From assembly GCA_023437715.1 (NCBI GenBank), contig JAEZFK010000036.1, positions 62,001 to 126,000 of the forward strand: a stretch of DNA of 64,000 nucleotides, given 5' to 3'. Shown piece after piece: positions 15,753 to 24,474 of the stretch. Position numbers and translations under genes: made by a program. This DNA comes from Bacillota bacterium. GTDB taxonomy: Bacteria; Bacillota; Clostridia; Lachnospirales; Lachnospiraceae. The stretch's first letter is position 1, and each line of letters opens with the position of its first letter. The notes below the pieces were generated by a model. The model did not search any database, was not told where the DNA came from, and saw only the letters and a program-made list of their open reading frames with translations.

Positions 15753-18311
15753 ATGAACAATAATTATATACAGAATGTGATGGACATTCTGCCTTTCGGC
15801 GTTGGATATTTTAAGCTTCTGTTTGACAGCAGCAACGAAGCCGTTGACTATATGTTTCTGGAAGTCAATCCCGCTTTTGAAAAGCTGACGGGCTGGCGCA
15901 GGGAAGATATTATAGATAAAAAAGCGTCTGAATTTCTCGCTCATGAAGAAGCGTCAAGATTATACTGGCTTTCTTTTTACACAAATGTACTTTATTCAGG
16001 AAAAACAAGGGAAATGACCCAGTGGATGGATGTGATCAAACGGTACTTAACCATCTCCGTAATTCCCATAGACAATACATATTTTACCATCGTGCTCCGG
16101 GAGGCCTCGGAGGAAGCCATTACCTTTGATCCGGAGGAAGAGCTTCCCCAGAGCTTCGGCGCCCTGGATGCGGTGTTTACCAGCAGCCACGATGCTGTGG
16201 CTCTTGTGGAGTGCCGGGACGGAGAATACCGCTATCTGCGCAACAATACCATTCACCAGGAAACCACAGGGGCGAAAAATATCCGGGGGAAAAGGTTTGA
16301 AGAAGTATTCGATGCCAGGGCCTGCGATATTATAAAGCAGAACTTTGACAAATGCGTCTCTACGGGGCAGCCCTCCAGCTATGAGCTGGAGGTTCTCCTG
16401 GGGCCGGCGGAGAGAACCTGGCAGTCGGAGGTGGTTCCCATATTCAGCAAAGGCGGAATCCACTATCTTATCGTATTCTCCAAGGACGTAACAGATATGA
16501 AAAAGATGCAGACGGAAAACGAAAGCCTTACCAGAAGGCTTCAGGCCATGTTCGACCAGCACAGCGCCATTAAGCTGATTTACGATCCTGTTTCCGGACG
16601 CATCGTAGACGCCAATCTTTCCGCCTGTAAGTTCTACGGCTATTCCAGGGAGGAGTTCCGCACCATGATGATCCGGGACATTAATTTGCTTCCCCCGGAC
16701 CAGCTGGAACAGGAATTCCAGGAAGAAATGGAGGATCACAGCCACCTTTCCTCTGTCCCCTACCGATTAAAAAATGGGGAAACCAGACTGCTGGATGTTT
16801 ATTCCTGTCCCATTACCGACGGTCAGAGAACCCTGACCTATTCCATTATCTTCGACGCCACAGACCGGGAGGCTTACCGCAATGAGCTGGTAAAGGAAAA
16901 GGAACTGCTCCGGACTACCTTACAGTCCATCGGAGACGGGGTTGTCACCACCGACAGCCAGGGCTTCATCACCAGCCTGAATAAGGTAGCCCAGGAATTG
17001 ACGGAATGGAACAATGATATGGCCCTTGGAAAGCCCTTTTCAGAGGTGTTTGTGCTGAAAAACGAAGAAACCGGACTGACTGTGGAAAATCCCATCCAGA
17101 AGGTGCTTCAGACCGGCCGGATCATCGGCCTTGCCAATCACACGAAGCTGGTAAGCCGCTGCGGAAAGTACATCCCCATTGCAGACAGCGCCGCCCCCAT
17201 AAAGACTGACGATGGAAAGATGTCAGGAGTGGTCATGGTCTTCCGGGATGTGAGCAGTGAAAAAAAGCATACAAAGCAGATTGAATTTTTAAGCTACCGG
17301 GACGCCCTGACCGGCTTATACAACCGGCGCTACGCAGAAAAGATCATGGACCGCCTGACCCTTCCGGAAAATCTGCCTCTTTCCATCATCATGGGAGATG
17401 TCAACGGCCTGAAAATCACCAACGATGTATTCGGCCATAAGGCTGGAGATATTCTGCTGTGCAGCGTCGCAAGGCTTTTAAAAAAGAACTGCCGTCCCAG
17501 TGATGTGGTTGCCCGCTGGGGCGGTGACGAATTTGTTATCTTCATGCCCCAGACAGACGTAAAACGGGCGGAGGAGATCATCCGGAACATCAAGAATACG
17601 GACGTGCCTGTCAAGGGAAGCGGCCTGCATTTAAGCCTGTCCTTAGGCTGCGCCAGCAGGAATACCGCCATGGAAAGCATTGAGGCGGTCATGCGGGAGG
17701 CCGAGGACTATATGTACCATCAGAAGCTTTTGGAGGGCAAAAGCTACCGGAACGCCATTATCAACACCCTCCTTGCCACATTGTACGAGAAGAGCAACGA
17801 AACCGAGGAGCATTCCAAACGAATGGAGAAGTACTGCCACTCCATCGGAAATGAGCTGAAGCTTTCTTCCAAGGAATTAAACGAGCTTTCCCTGCTGGCC
17901 CTCCTCCACGATATCGGCAAGGTCAGCATTAACCCCAACATCTTAAAAAAGCCCGGGCCCCTGACGCCTTCGGAATGGGATGAGATGAAACGCCATCCTG
18001 AAATCGGTTACCGGATCGCCCAGGCGACCCCTGAGCTTTCCATTGTCTCCGACTTGATTCTCGATCATCATGAACGCTGGGATGGGACAGGCTATCCCCA
18101 TGGCCTGAAAGAAAATGAAATCCCTCTCGCCTGCCGCATCCTTGCGGTGGCCGACGCTTTCGACGCCATGACCAACGACCGGATATACAGAAGGGCTTTA
18201 AGCCGGACAGAGGCGGTTCTTGAGCTTGAAAGGAATTCCGGTTCTCAGTTCGACCCGGATATTGTCAGCGTTTTTATCCGTCTGCTCCATTCTGACAGCG
18301 CAGCCCGGTAA
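15753..18311 (+). CDS. PAS-GGDEF-HD-GYP cyclic-di-GMP turnover protein
   Basis: 852-aa soluble sensor combining synthesis and breakdown modules for cyclic di-GMP. Several PAS-type domains fill residues 1-510 (for example FEKLTGWRREDIIDKKASEF near 45, ANLSACKFYGYSREEFRTMM near 285, GVVTTDSQGFITSLNKVAQE near 395). The GGDEF domain (about 515-670) starts SYRDALTGLYNRRYA, has an intact GGDEF at 590-594, and RPSD five residues upstream, the product-inhibition I-site. The HD-GYP phosphodiesterase (about 675-845) has HDIGK at 719 and HHERWDGTGYPHGL from 772, both complete. No membrane segments, so it senses cytoplasmic signals. Monocistronic; ends at a shared terminator with the LacI gene. Confidence 0.95.
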   Translation: MNNNYIQNVMDILPFGVGYFKLLFDSSNEAVDYMFLEVNPAFEKLTGWRREDIIDKKASEFLAHEEASRLYWLSFYTNVLYSGKTREMTQWMDVIKRYLTISVIPIDNTYFTIVLREASEEAITFDPEEELPQSFGALDAVFTSSHDAVALVECRDGEYRYLRNNTIHQETTGAKNIRGKRFEEVFDARACDIIKQNFDKCVSTGQPSSYELEVLLGPAERTWQSEVVPIFSKGGIHYLIVFSKDVTDMKKMQTENESLTRRLQAMFDQHSAIKLIYDPVSGRIVDANLSACKFYGYSREEFRTMMIRDINLLPPDQLEQEFQEEMEDHSHLSSVPYRLKNGETRLLDVYSCPITDGQRTLTYSIIFDATDREAYRNELVKEKELLRTTLQSIGDGVVTTDSQGFITSLNKVAQELTEWNNDMALGKPFSEVFVLKNEETGLTVENPIQKVLQTGRIIGLANHTKLVSRCGKYIPIADSAAPIKTDDGKMSGVVMVFRDVSSEKKHTKQIEFLSYRDALTGLYNRRYAEKIMDRLTLPENLPLSIIMGDVNGLKITNDVFGHKAGDILLCSVARLLKKNCRPSDVVARWGGDEFVIFMPQTDVKRAEEIIRNIKNTDVPVKGSGLHLSLSLGCASRNTAMESIEAVMREAEDYMYHQKLLEGKSYRNAIINTLLATLYEKSNETEEHSKRMEKYCHSIGNELKLSSKELNELSLLALLHDIGKVSINPNILKKPGPLTPSEWDEMKRHPEIGYRIAQATPELSIVSDLILDHHERWDGTGYPHGLKENEIPLACRILAVADAFDAMTNDRIYRRALSRTEAVLELERNSGSQFDPDIVSVFIRLLHSDSAAR

Positions 18312-18326
18312 AGGCAGAAAAAATAA

Positions 18327-18377
18327 AAAAGAGGCGTTTTGAAAAGGCTCTCAAAGCCGGATCAAAACGCCTCTTTT
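18327..18377. terminator. Bidirectional terminator
   Basis: AAAAGAGGCGTTTTGA pairs perfectly over 16 bp with TCAAAACGCCTCTTTT. It lies between the convergent cyclic-di-GMP gene (plus) and LacI gene (minus) and has U-rich 3' ends on both strands. Confidence 0.9.
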
Positions 18378-18387
18378 CTTACGAAGA

Positions 18388-19410
18388 CTATTTTTCAGAC
18401 ATGTCCCTCACGGAGTCCCGCTCCACCACATATACGGGAAGGTCTATACGATTTTCTTTTCGATCCTCTCTGCGGATCATCTGGAAAAGCTTTTTCACCG
18501 CAATCCCGCTCTTTTCAGACACGTCCTGATGTACGGTGGTCAATGCCGGCCTTACCATCCGGCTGTAGATGTTATCATCAAAACCAACAATGGAAAGCTC
18601 CTCCGGTATCTTCATTCCCTGGTCCTTCAGATAATTCATGATATTGGCGGCGTAGTAATCGGAAGCGCATACGAATGCGGTAAAATCATGAACCCGCCGG
18701 TACACATCCTCTAACAGCAGGGACATATCCCCGCCACTGGGCCGCATCATGATAAAGTCACCCTCTTCATAGGAAATCCCGGCCTCCCGGATGGCATCCA
18801 AGTAGCCTTTAAACCGCTCATCATCTACGCCCTCACAGTTATCCGCCAGATAGGCAATTCTTTTATGGCCCTTTCCGATGACATATTTTGTTATTTCATA
18901 GGAGCCTTTTCTGTCCTCAATCCCGACATTGACATATTCAAAGGAAGAATCATTAAAATAGCTGTCCACAAAAACCATGGGCTTTTTGACTTTTTCCTTC
19001 AGGAGAATGGCATCATCCATCAGCATTCCAACAAGGATCAGTCCATCCACATTCCAGCTGGCAACGGAATTGATGATTTCCGTCATATCGTCGGATATAT
19101 AAAGCATGGTAAAGTACCCCCTCGCCCGGATACAGCCTTCCACCGCACCGGTCAGCTCTCCGGCAAAGGGGTCCTTGATAAAATTTTCGTATTTGCTCCG
19201 GCTGGCTTTCATTGCCAGACCGATGATGCCCGATTTATTTCTTGCCAGATTCCTGGCGTTAATATTGGGAATATAATCATACTCTTCCAGCAGCCTCTTT
19301 ACCTTTTCCACCATGGCCGGGGAAACTTCGCCGGTTTTTCCGTGAATCACGTTCGACACTGTGGTGGTACTGGTACCCAGCATTTCCGCCATTTGTTTTA
19401 TTGTAACCAT
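18388..19410 (-). CDS. LacI-family transcriptional regulator
   Basis: 340-aa sugar-responsive repressor. The N-terminal helix-turn-helix reads TIKQMAEMLGTSTTTVSNVI (residues 3-22), followed by a hinge helix region (IPNINARNLARNKSGIIGLA) and a periplasmic-binding-protein-like sensor domain (60-330). ATG 19410 has AAGGAG six bases upstream; an upstream in-frame start at 19431 lacks one. It has its own promoter just after the mannosidase gene. Likely targets are the adjacent mannoside operon or the alpha-glucoside operon, whose promoter carries a LacI-type palindrome; the sequence does not decide. Confidence 0.93.
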   Translation of the reverse strand: MVTIKQMAEMLGTSTTTVSNVIHGKTGEVSPAMVEKVKRLLEEYDYIPNINARNLARNKSGIIGLAMKASRSKYENFIKDPFAGELTGAVEGCIRARGYFTMLYISDDMTEIINSVASWNVDGLILVGMLMDDAILLKEKVKKPMVFVDSYFNDSSFEYVNVGIEDRKGSYEITKYVIGKGHKRIAYLADNCEGVDDERFKGYLDAIREAGISYEEGDFIMMRPSGGDMSLLLEDVYRRVHDFTAFVCASDYYAANIMNYLKDQGMKIPEELSIVGFDDNIYSRMVRPALTTVHQDVSEKSGIAVKKLFQMIRREDRKENRIDLPVYVVERDSVRDMSEK

Positions 19411-19458
19411 ACCATGCTCCTTAGCCTGCAATATTTGACGTCTTGTAATATCTCTAAT

Positions 19459-19487
19459 ATTCTATAACTACTTGTTCAAATATGCAA
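19459..19487 (-). promoter_or_regulatory. Promoter of the LacI gene
   Basis: Minus-strand TTGCAT (19482-19487), 17-bp spacer, TAGAAT (19459-19464), between the mannosidase stop and the LacI start. The regulator can thus be made independently of the mannoside operon, although no terminator separates them. Confidence 0.7.
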
Positions 19488-19513
19488 GTCCAGGTGAAAA
19501 AACCATGGATTTC

Positions 19514-22500
19514 CTATGCCAGAGTGACCTTCCATGTAGTGATTTCGTAGGGCTTTATGAGATAGGACGCGGTACGGCCCTTTAGGGAAACCTCTGCCTC
19601 CTCCTCTTCCAGCATATTGCACTCCATGATTCTTTCCACATCCATGCCAAAGGTCATGATTCCAGCCGTTCTCCTGTTATTTGTTTCATAAAAACGCAGC
19701 ACCAGCTCTTTTCCTGACTGAGCCTGCTTCACCACCTCAATGACCACGTTGTCCGCATCGGTCCGTACCAGAGAATACTCCGGTTCCAGCTCTCCGCCCT
19801 GGTTTTCCTTTACCAGCGCTTCCATGGGATTATTCAGGATATAAGCCTTTTGTACGGTCCTGGCTTCTCTCCAGTCACCCTTGTGAGGATAAATGGAAAA
19901 GACAAAGCTGTGGTGCTCCTTATCCGCCTCCGGATTGGGATAGGTGGCTGACTTCAGCATGGATATGCCGATTTCCCCGTCGTGGACGTGGCAGCCGTAT
20001 TTGCAGTCATTCATCATGCTGACCCCGTAGCCGTCCTCGGAAACATCCAGCCACTTGTGCATGCATACCTCAAACTTTGCATAATCCCACATGGTATTGT
20101 AGTGGGTCTTGCGCTTTACATTGCCGTACTGAATCTCAAAGGTGGCTTCGTCGGTGTGAATATCCACAGGGAAAAGGGATTTCATGAAAATATGGTTTTC
20201 TTTCCAGTCGATTTCATTGCGTATGGTGATTTCCGGGCTGTTGTATGAAAGGGAAATATACTGCTCAATGACAGAATTCAGATAGCGCCGTTTTACACAA
20301 ACGGTGGCGCGGACAGGGCCGTTTTCCACCAGCTCCATGGAGCTTACGTCTGTGATCTCCCAGGATTTTTCCACGTAGTAGTTATTTACATCCCAGGCAT
20401 CGTAATTGTGAGGACGGTCCTCATAGGTCATGAGCACGTTGCCGTTTCTGTTTTCCCGGAGCACCTCCCGCTCATTTTCCTTATCATAAATAGAGGAAAT
20501 CTGTCCGTTTTCGTGGAACGTCACCCGGACAAAATCATTTTCCAGATGCCTGTCATCCGCCTTTAAGCCGGTAACAAGGTATCTTTCTTTAAGGCCGGAG
20601 ACAGCGTTTTCCGCTTTAAGCCCAAAAGCTTTATAGCCTTTTGACGGAATGGCGGACGGGCAGAATACATAGGAGCCGTCGCCAGTTTTCTGGACGGGAA
20701 GAGCCTCATCCCCATCCATGACCACAGGATTTTCCTGGAAGCCGGGGGCTTTAAAGAACACGATTCCCTCTCCTCCAAAGCCGTTGGGGTTAAATACCAC
20801 CAGGCTGTTCTCCGGAGCATCAAGGTTTTCGGCTACATGGGAAAGGGCGTCTGCCACCAGCTCTCTTCCTGTTTTCCCAATGGCTTCATACTCCCTCTTT
20901 GAATCCTCATATACCTCCCGGATGGAGGAGCCCGGCAGGATGTCATGGAACTGGTTTCTTAAAATCACTTCCCAGGCATCCTTAATCTTTTCCTTGGGAT
21001 ACCGGCTCTGGTTCAGGACCGCATCCAGCATTCCGTAAAATTCTGCATTCTGAAATAAAAATTCTGATTTCCGGTTGAATTTCTTATTTCTTGCCATGGA
21101 GGTGTAGGTGCCTCTGTGATATTCCAAGTACAGCTCTCCCACCCAGGCCGGAAGATATTTTTTCCCTGTCACCTCTTTATCCAGCTTTTCAAAGAAAGCC
21201 TTAGAAGTGCTCATATGGGTCCTGGGGCTGCCCGGAATTCCCTTTTCCAGCCTTCTCTGGTTCTCCAGCATATCCTTTGTGGGGCCGCCGCCTCCGTCTC
21301 CAAAGCCAAAGGACATGAGCACCTGGCTGTTTAAATATTTCTGGCTGTATCTGGCCCATGCGCCTTTTACCTGGGAGGGATTTATGTAGGCGTTATAGGT
21401 GGTAAAATGCTCGGTTTCCGTTCCTCCCTCTTCCGCCGCCTTATTGTAATCCCGGCTGGGGCTGAAATGGGTCAGGATTCTGGTTCCGTCGATTCCTTCC
21501 CATTCAAAGGTGTCATAGGGCATTTTGTTAAATTCATTCCAGCTTATTTTCGTTGTCATAAAATATTTGATGCCGCATTTTTTCATAATTTGAGGAAGGG
21601 CGGCAGAATATCCGAATACATCCGGAAGCCACAGGATCTCATTGTCCTTTCCGAACTCTTCCTTAAAAAATTCCTTGCCATGAAGGAACTGGCGCACCAG
21701 GGATTCTCCGGATGATAAGTTGCAGTCGGCTTCCACAAACATGCCTCCCTCCGTCTCCCATCTGCCTTCTGCGACCCGCTCCTTGATTTCCTCGTAAATC
21801 TCCGGCGCGTTTTTCTTCACATATTTATAAAGCTGGGGCTGGCTTGACATAAAAAGATATTCAGGATACTGGCGCATCAGCTCCAGAACCGTGGAAAAGC
21901 TTCTTACGGCCTTATCCTCTGTAACAGCCAGGGTCCACAGCCAGGCCACATCAATATGGGTATGGCCCACACAGTAAATGGTTTCCTTGCTGTTTCCGCA
22001 GTGCTTGTCGTAAAATTCTTCTTTCATATACCGGCTGGCCTTTTTTAGGCTGGCGTAATATTCCACAGAATAGCTTTTGCGTAAATCCAGGAGATTTAAG
22101 GATTCATTTACAGCCTGAAGGATGGTGATATAGGCGCTGTCACTGTCGGGAAGCAGACGGGCCACGTTGTAGGGAACGGAGATGTCGTAATAATACTGCT
22201 CTGTTTCCCGGTCCAGAACCCTGATCCTGGAATCCAGAACCAGCTTAAAATTCTGATCTCCCGTAAAGGCGGATAATACGATGCGAAAGCTCTCGCCTGC
22301 CACCGCCTGCTCTGTCAGCAGAACCTCCCTGTGGTTTACATCCAGCCCCTGCCTGCGGACGCCGTTGACATAAATGGTAAACTGGGGATTGGTGGCATCC
22401 CACTGGCCTTCCCGCCCTGTTTTGCATTCATATACCACGGCCTGGCCCTGAAAGTCTTCCGGTATGGTAACAATGGTCTCAAACCAGAAGTACTCCCTGT

Positions 22501-22681
22501 GTCCTCCCCACAGCTCTGCATTGGTAAGACTGCCCCAGCCTGTTGTGTCAAGGTTCCGGATGTCTTCAAACCGTTCTTCTGACCGGAGCATCCGGTAGGC
22601 GGTAATCGGCTCTTCCTTTTTGTAAATCAGGGACTGGATTACCTCCAGCAGCTTTCCGATCCGCTCTTTCATCAATATCAT
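19514..22681 (-). CDS. Alpha-mannosidase, glycoside hydrolase family 38
   Basis: 1055-aa cytoplasmic retaining alpha-mannosidase (no signal peptide) that removes mannose from imported mannosides. An N-terminal carbohydrate-binding-like beta region (about 30-180) precedes the catalytic barrel. Zinc ligands appear in HTHIDVAWLW (His240, Asp244), the catalytic nucleophile in WLPDVFGYSAALPQI (Asp354), followed by the helical bundle and a large C-terminal beta domain. The length fits bacterial GH38. ATG 22681 has GGAGG 8 bp upstream. It is the last gene of an operon with a binding protein and two permeases, which defines that operon as alpha-mannoside uptake; candidates are N-glycan-derived manno-oligosaccharides. 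Confidence 0.96.
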   Translation of the reverse strand: MILMKERIGKLLEVIQSLIYKKEEPITAYRMLRSEERFEDIRNLDTTGWGSLTNAELWGGHREYFWFETIVTIPEDFQGQAVVYECKTGREGQWDATNPQFTIYVNGVRRQGLDVNHREVLLTEQAVAGESFRIVLSAFTGDQNFKLVLDSRIRVLDRETEQYYYDISVPYNVARLLPDSDSAYITILQAVNESLNLLDLRKSYSVEYYASLKKASRYMKEEFYDKHCGNSKETIYCVGHTHIDVAWLWTLAVTEDKAVRSFSTVLELMRQYPEYLFMSSQPQLYKYVKKNAPEIYEEIKERVAEGRWETEGGMFVEADCNLSSGESLVRQFLHGKEFFKEEFGKDNEILWLPDVFGYSAALPQIMKKCGIKYFMTTKISWNEFNKMPYDTFEWEGIDGTRILTHFSPSRDYNKAAEEGGTETEHFTTYNAYINPSQVKGAWARYSQKYLNSQVLMSFGFGDGGGGPTKDMLENQRRLEKGIPGSPRTHMSTSKAFFEKLDKEVTGKKYLPAWVGELYLEYHRGTYTSMARNKKFNRKSEFLFQNAEFYGMLDAVLNQSRYPKEKIKDAWEVILRNQFHDILPGSSIREVYEDSKREYEAIGKTGRELVADALSHVAENLDAPENSLVVFNPNGFGGEGIVFFKAPGFQENPVVMDGDEALPVQKTGDGSYVFCPSAIPSKGYKAFGLKAENAVSGLKERYLVTGLKADDRHLENDFVRVTFHENGQISSIYDKENEREVLRENRNGNVLMTYEDRPHNYDAWDVNNYYVEKSWEITDVSSMELVENGPVRATVCVKRRYLNSVIEQYISLSYNSPEITIRNEIDWKENHIFMKSLFPVDIHTDEATFEIQYGNVKRKTHYNTMWDYAKFEVCMHKWLDVSEDGYGVSMMNDCKYGCHVHDGEIGISMLKSATYPNPEADKEHHSFVFSIYPHKGDWREARTVQKAYILNNPMEALVKENQGGELEPEYSLVRTDADNVVIEVVKQAQSGKELVLRFYETNNRRTAGIMTFGMDVERIMECNMLEEEEAEVSLKGRTASYLIKPYEITTWKVTLA

Positions 22682-22701
22682 CTTCTTATCCTCCTTTTTT
22701 G

Positions 22702-23523
22702 TCAGCCCTTGGCCGCGCCGGCCATATAAAAGCCTTTTGACATGTAGTTTTGTGACAATACATAAAGTAAAATGGATGGAACCGCATAGACTGCCGAGTA
22801 TGCGGCAAGCTGTCCATATACAATCATACCATGCTGTCCGAAAAATTGATACAGGGTTACGGATGCAGGAAATTTATTTAAGGTCTGCAGCAGAATATAG
22901 GGAATGAAAAAGTTTCCCCAGCTGCCGGAAAAGGTGAAAATAAATACCACGCAGATTCCCGGAAACATCAGGGGTGCGATGATCTTCTGGATGCTGGTCA
23001 GGGTGGAAGCTCCGTCCACCCAGGCCGCCTCCTCCAATTCTATGGGCACATTGTCCATAAAATTCTTCATGAGCCAGATTCCGTAGGGCATGGAGGTGGC
23101 TGTCAGAAAGAGGATCAGGCCTGTGATCTTATCATATAAGCCGATGGTTAAAAACATCTTGTAAACGGGCACCATGACCGCCGTAATGGGCAGGGAGGTC
23201 ATGAACAGGATGGTATATAAAAACAGACTCTTATAGCGCAGCTCATACCTTGACAGGGGATAGGCCGCCAGACCGGCGCATAGAACCACCAGAATGGACT
23301 GGCCGAAAGAAATCAGAAGCCCGTTTCCAAAAGCCCTCTGGTTGGACTGGCTGGACAGAATCTCCTTGTAATTTTCCAACGTCCACTGGGCGGGCATTTT
23401 CACCGCCTGGGAGGCGTTTCCGTCAAAGGAGGCCAGAATGATCCAAAGAAGGGGAAGGGCAAAAATAAGGGCTAATAAGGTCAATACCGCGTAGGGCATG
23501 GTTTTTCGAAATTTCCAGTACAT
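22702..23523 (-). CDS. Sugar ABC transporter permease, MalG type (mannoside operon)
   Basis: 273-aa membrane subunit. The first helix is PYAVLTLLALIFALPLLWIILA, and the EAA loop reads ELEEAAWVDGASTLTSIQKI near residue 175. ATG 23523 is preferred over ATG 23529 because GGAGG lies 7 bp before it and would be too close to the other. Six to twelve bases separate it from the upstream permease gene; the mannosidase follows 20 bp downstream. Confidence 0.94.
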   Translation of the reverse strand: MYWKFRKTMPYAVLTLLALIFALPLLWIILASFDGNASQAVKMPAQWTLENYKEILSSQSNQRAFGNGLLISFGQSILVVLCAGLAAYPLSRYELRYKSLFLYTILFMTSLPITAVMVPVYKMFLTIGLYDKITGLILFLTATSMPYGIWLMKNFMDNVPIELEEAAWVDGASTLTSIQKIIAPLMFPGICVVFIFTFSGSWGNFFIPYILLQTLNKFPASVTLYQFFGQHGMIVYGQLAAYSAVYAVPSILLYVLSQNYMSKGFYMAGAAKG

Positions 23524-23534
23524 GGGCATACCTC

Positions 23535-24413
23535 CTATTCCTGTCTCATGACTCTTGTGTAGAATACACTTAAAACAATTCCGATTACAAGCAGAATCAT
23601 GGAAATGGCCGTGCCGTATCCAAGCTGCTGGGAAACAAATGCCTGCCGGTACATAAAGATGGGAAGGGTCAGGGTCTTTGTTCCCGGTCCCCCGCCTGTC
23701 ATCATATAGATCAAGCCAAATACGCCCAGAGTGGAAAGAGTATTCAGCATTGTGTTCGTCGCTATGGTGTTCTTAATGCAGGGAAGGATGATCCGGATCA
23801 TGGTCTGGAAGCCGCTTGCCCCGTCCACCTTTGCCGCCTCTTCAATATCCGTCGGCACTCCGTCCAGGGCGGACTGGAAATTCATCATGGAAAAGGCGGT
23901 TCCGTGCCATATATTGGCTAAGATGACCGTGGCCATGGGAATTGCATAGAGAAATTCCACATGAGGCAGCCGGAGAAAGGAAAAAATCTGATTCAAGGTG
24001 CCGTCGTCTCCGAAAAAGGTGCTGCAGCATAAGGCTACCACCACCTCGGGCATGATCCAGCCCGCCAGAAAGATGGGACCCACGATTCCCCGGAAGATCC
24101 GGTTTCTGTTTCTCATGTTAAGGGCGATCGTAAAGCCCAATACCTGCTGGCCGACCAGGCTTCCGGCCAGAAAGATCAGGGTATTGACAATGCTGATCCG
24201 CACCGTACGGTCTCTAAACATACTGACGTAATTGGACAGTCCGATAAATTTAAGCTGCTTTGCATTTTCCCCCGACAGGGCCAGATTTGTGAAAGAATAA
24301 TATACTGTCAATAAAATGGGCATCACAAAAAACACCAGCAAAAGAATGACGGAAGGCGCCAGCAGTACGGATTTTTTCGCTTCTGCCAAAGCTCTGTTTC
24401 TGTTTTTATTCAT
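23535..24413 (-). CDS. Sugar ABC transporter permease, MalF type (mannoside operon)
   Basis: 292-aa membrane subunit of the inferred alpha-mannoside importer. Helices begin at residue about 15 (SVLLAPSVILLLVFFVMPIL), and the EAA loop is DIEEAAKVDGASGFQTMIRI near residue 190. The start ATG 24413 follows CAGGAG. As in the other operons, no dedicated ATPase is encoded, so the importer must use a shared one. Confidence 0.95.
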   Translation of the reverse strand: MNKNRNRALAEAKKSVLLAPSVILLLVFFVMPILLTVYYSFTNLALSGENAKQLKFIGLSNYVSMFRDRTVRISIVNTLIFLAGSLVGQQVLGFTIALNMRNRNRIFRGIVGPIFLAGWIMPEVVVALCCSTFFGDDGTLNQIFSFLRLPHVEFLYAIPMATVILANIWHGTAFSMMNFQSALDGVPTDIEEAAKVDGASGFQTMIRIILPCIKNTIATNTMLNTLSTLGVFGLIYMMTGGGPGTKTLTLPIFMYRQAFVSQQLGYGTAISMILLVIGIVLSVFYTRVMRQE

Positions 24414-24427
24414 AGTCTTCTCCTGTT

Positions 24428-24466
24428 TCAGCCGGAGGAGGGAGGGACACCCCTCCCCGCCCGGCT
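24428..24466 (-). terminator. Hairpin between mannoside-binding protein and permease genes
   Basis: Minus-strand CAGCCGGGCGGGGAGGG can pair with CCCTCCCTCCTCCGGCTG, a very GC-rich stem 9 nt after the binding-protein stop. No T-run follows, so it most likely stabilises the upstream mRNA or only partly stops transcription. Confidence 0.65.
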
Positions 24467-24474
24467 GTCCGGTT

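Noticed and set aside
16047..16745. 232-codon minus-strand open frame
   Set aside because: Lies entirely antisense to the PAS region of the cyclic-di-GMP gene, whose frame has continuous domain matches.
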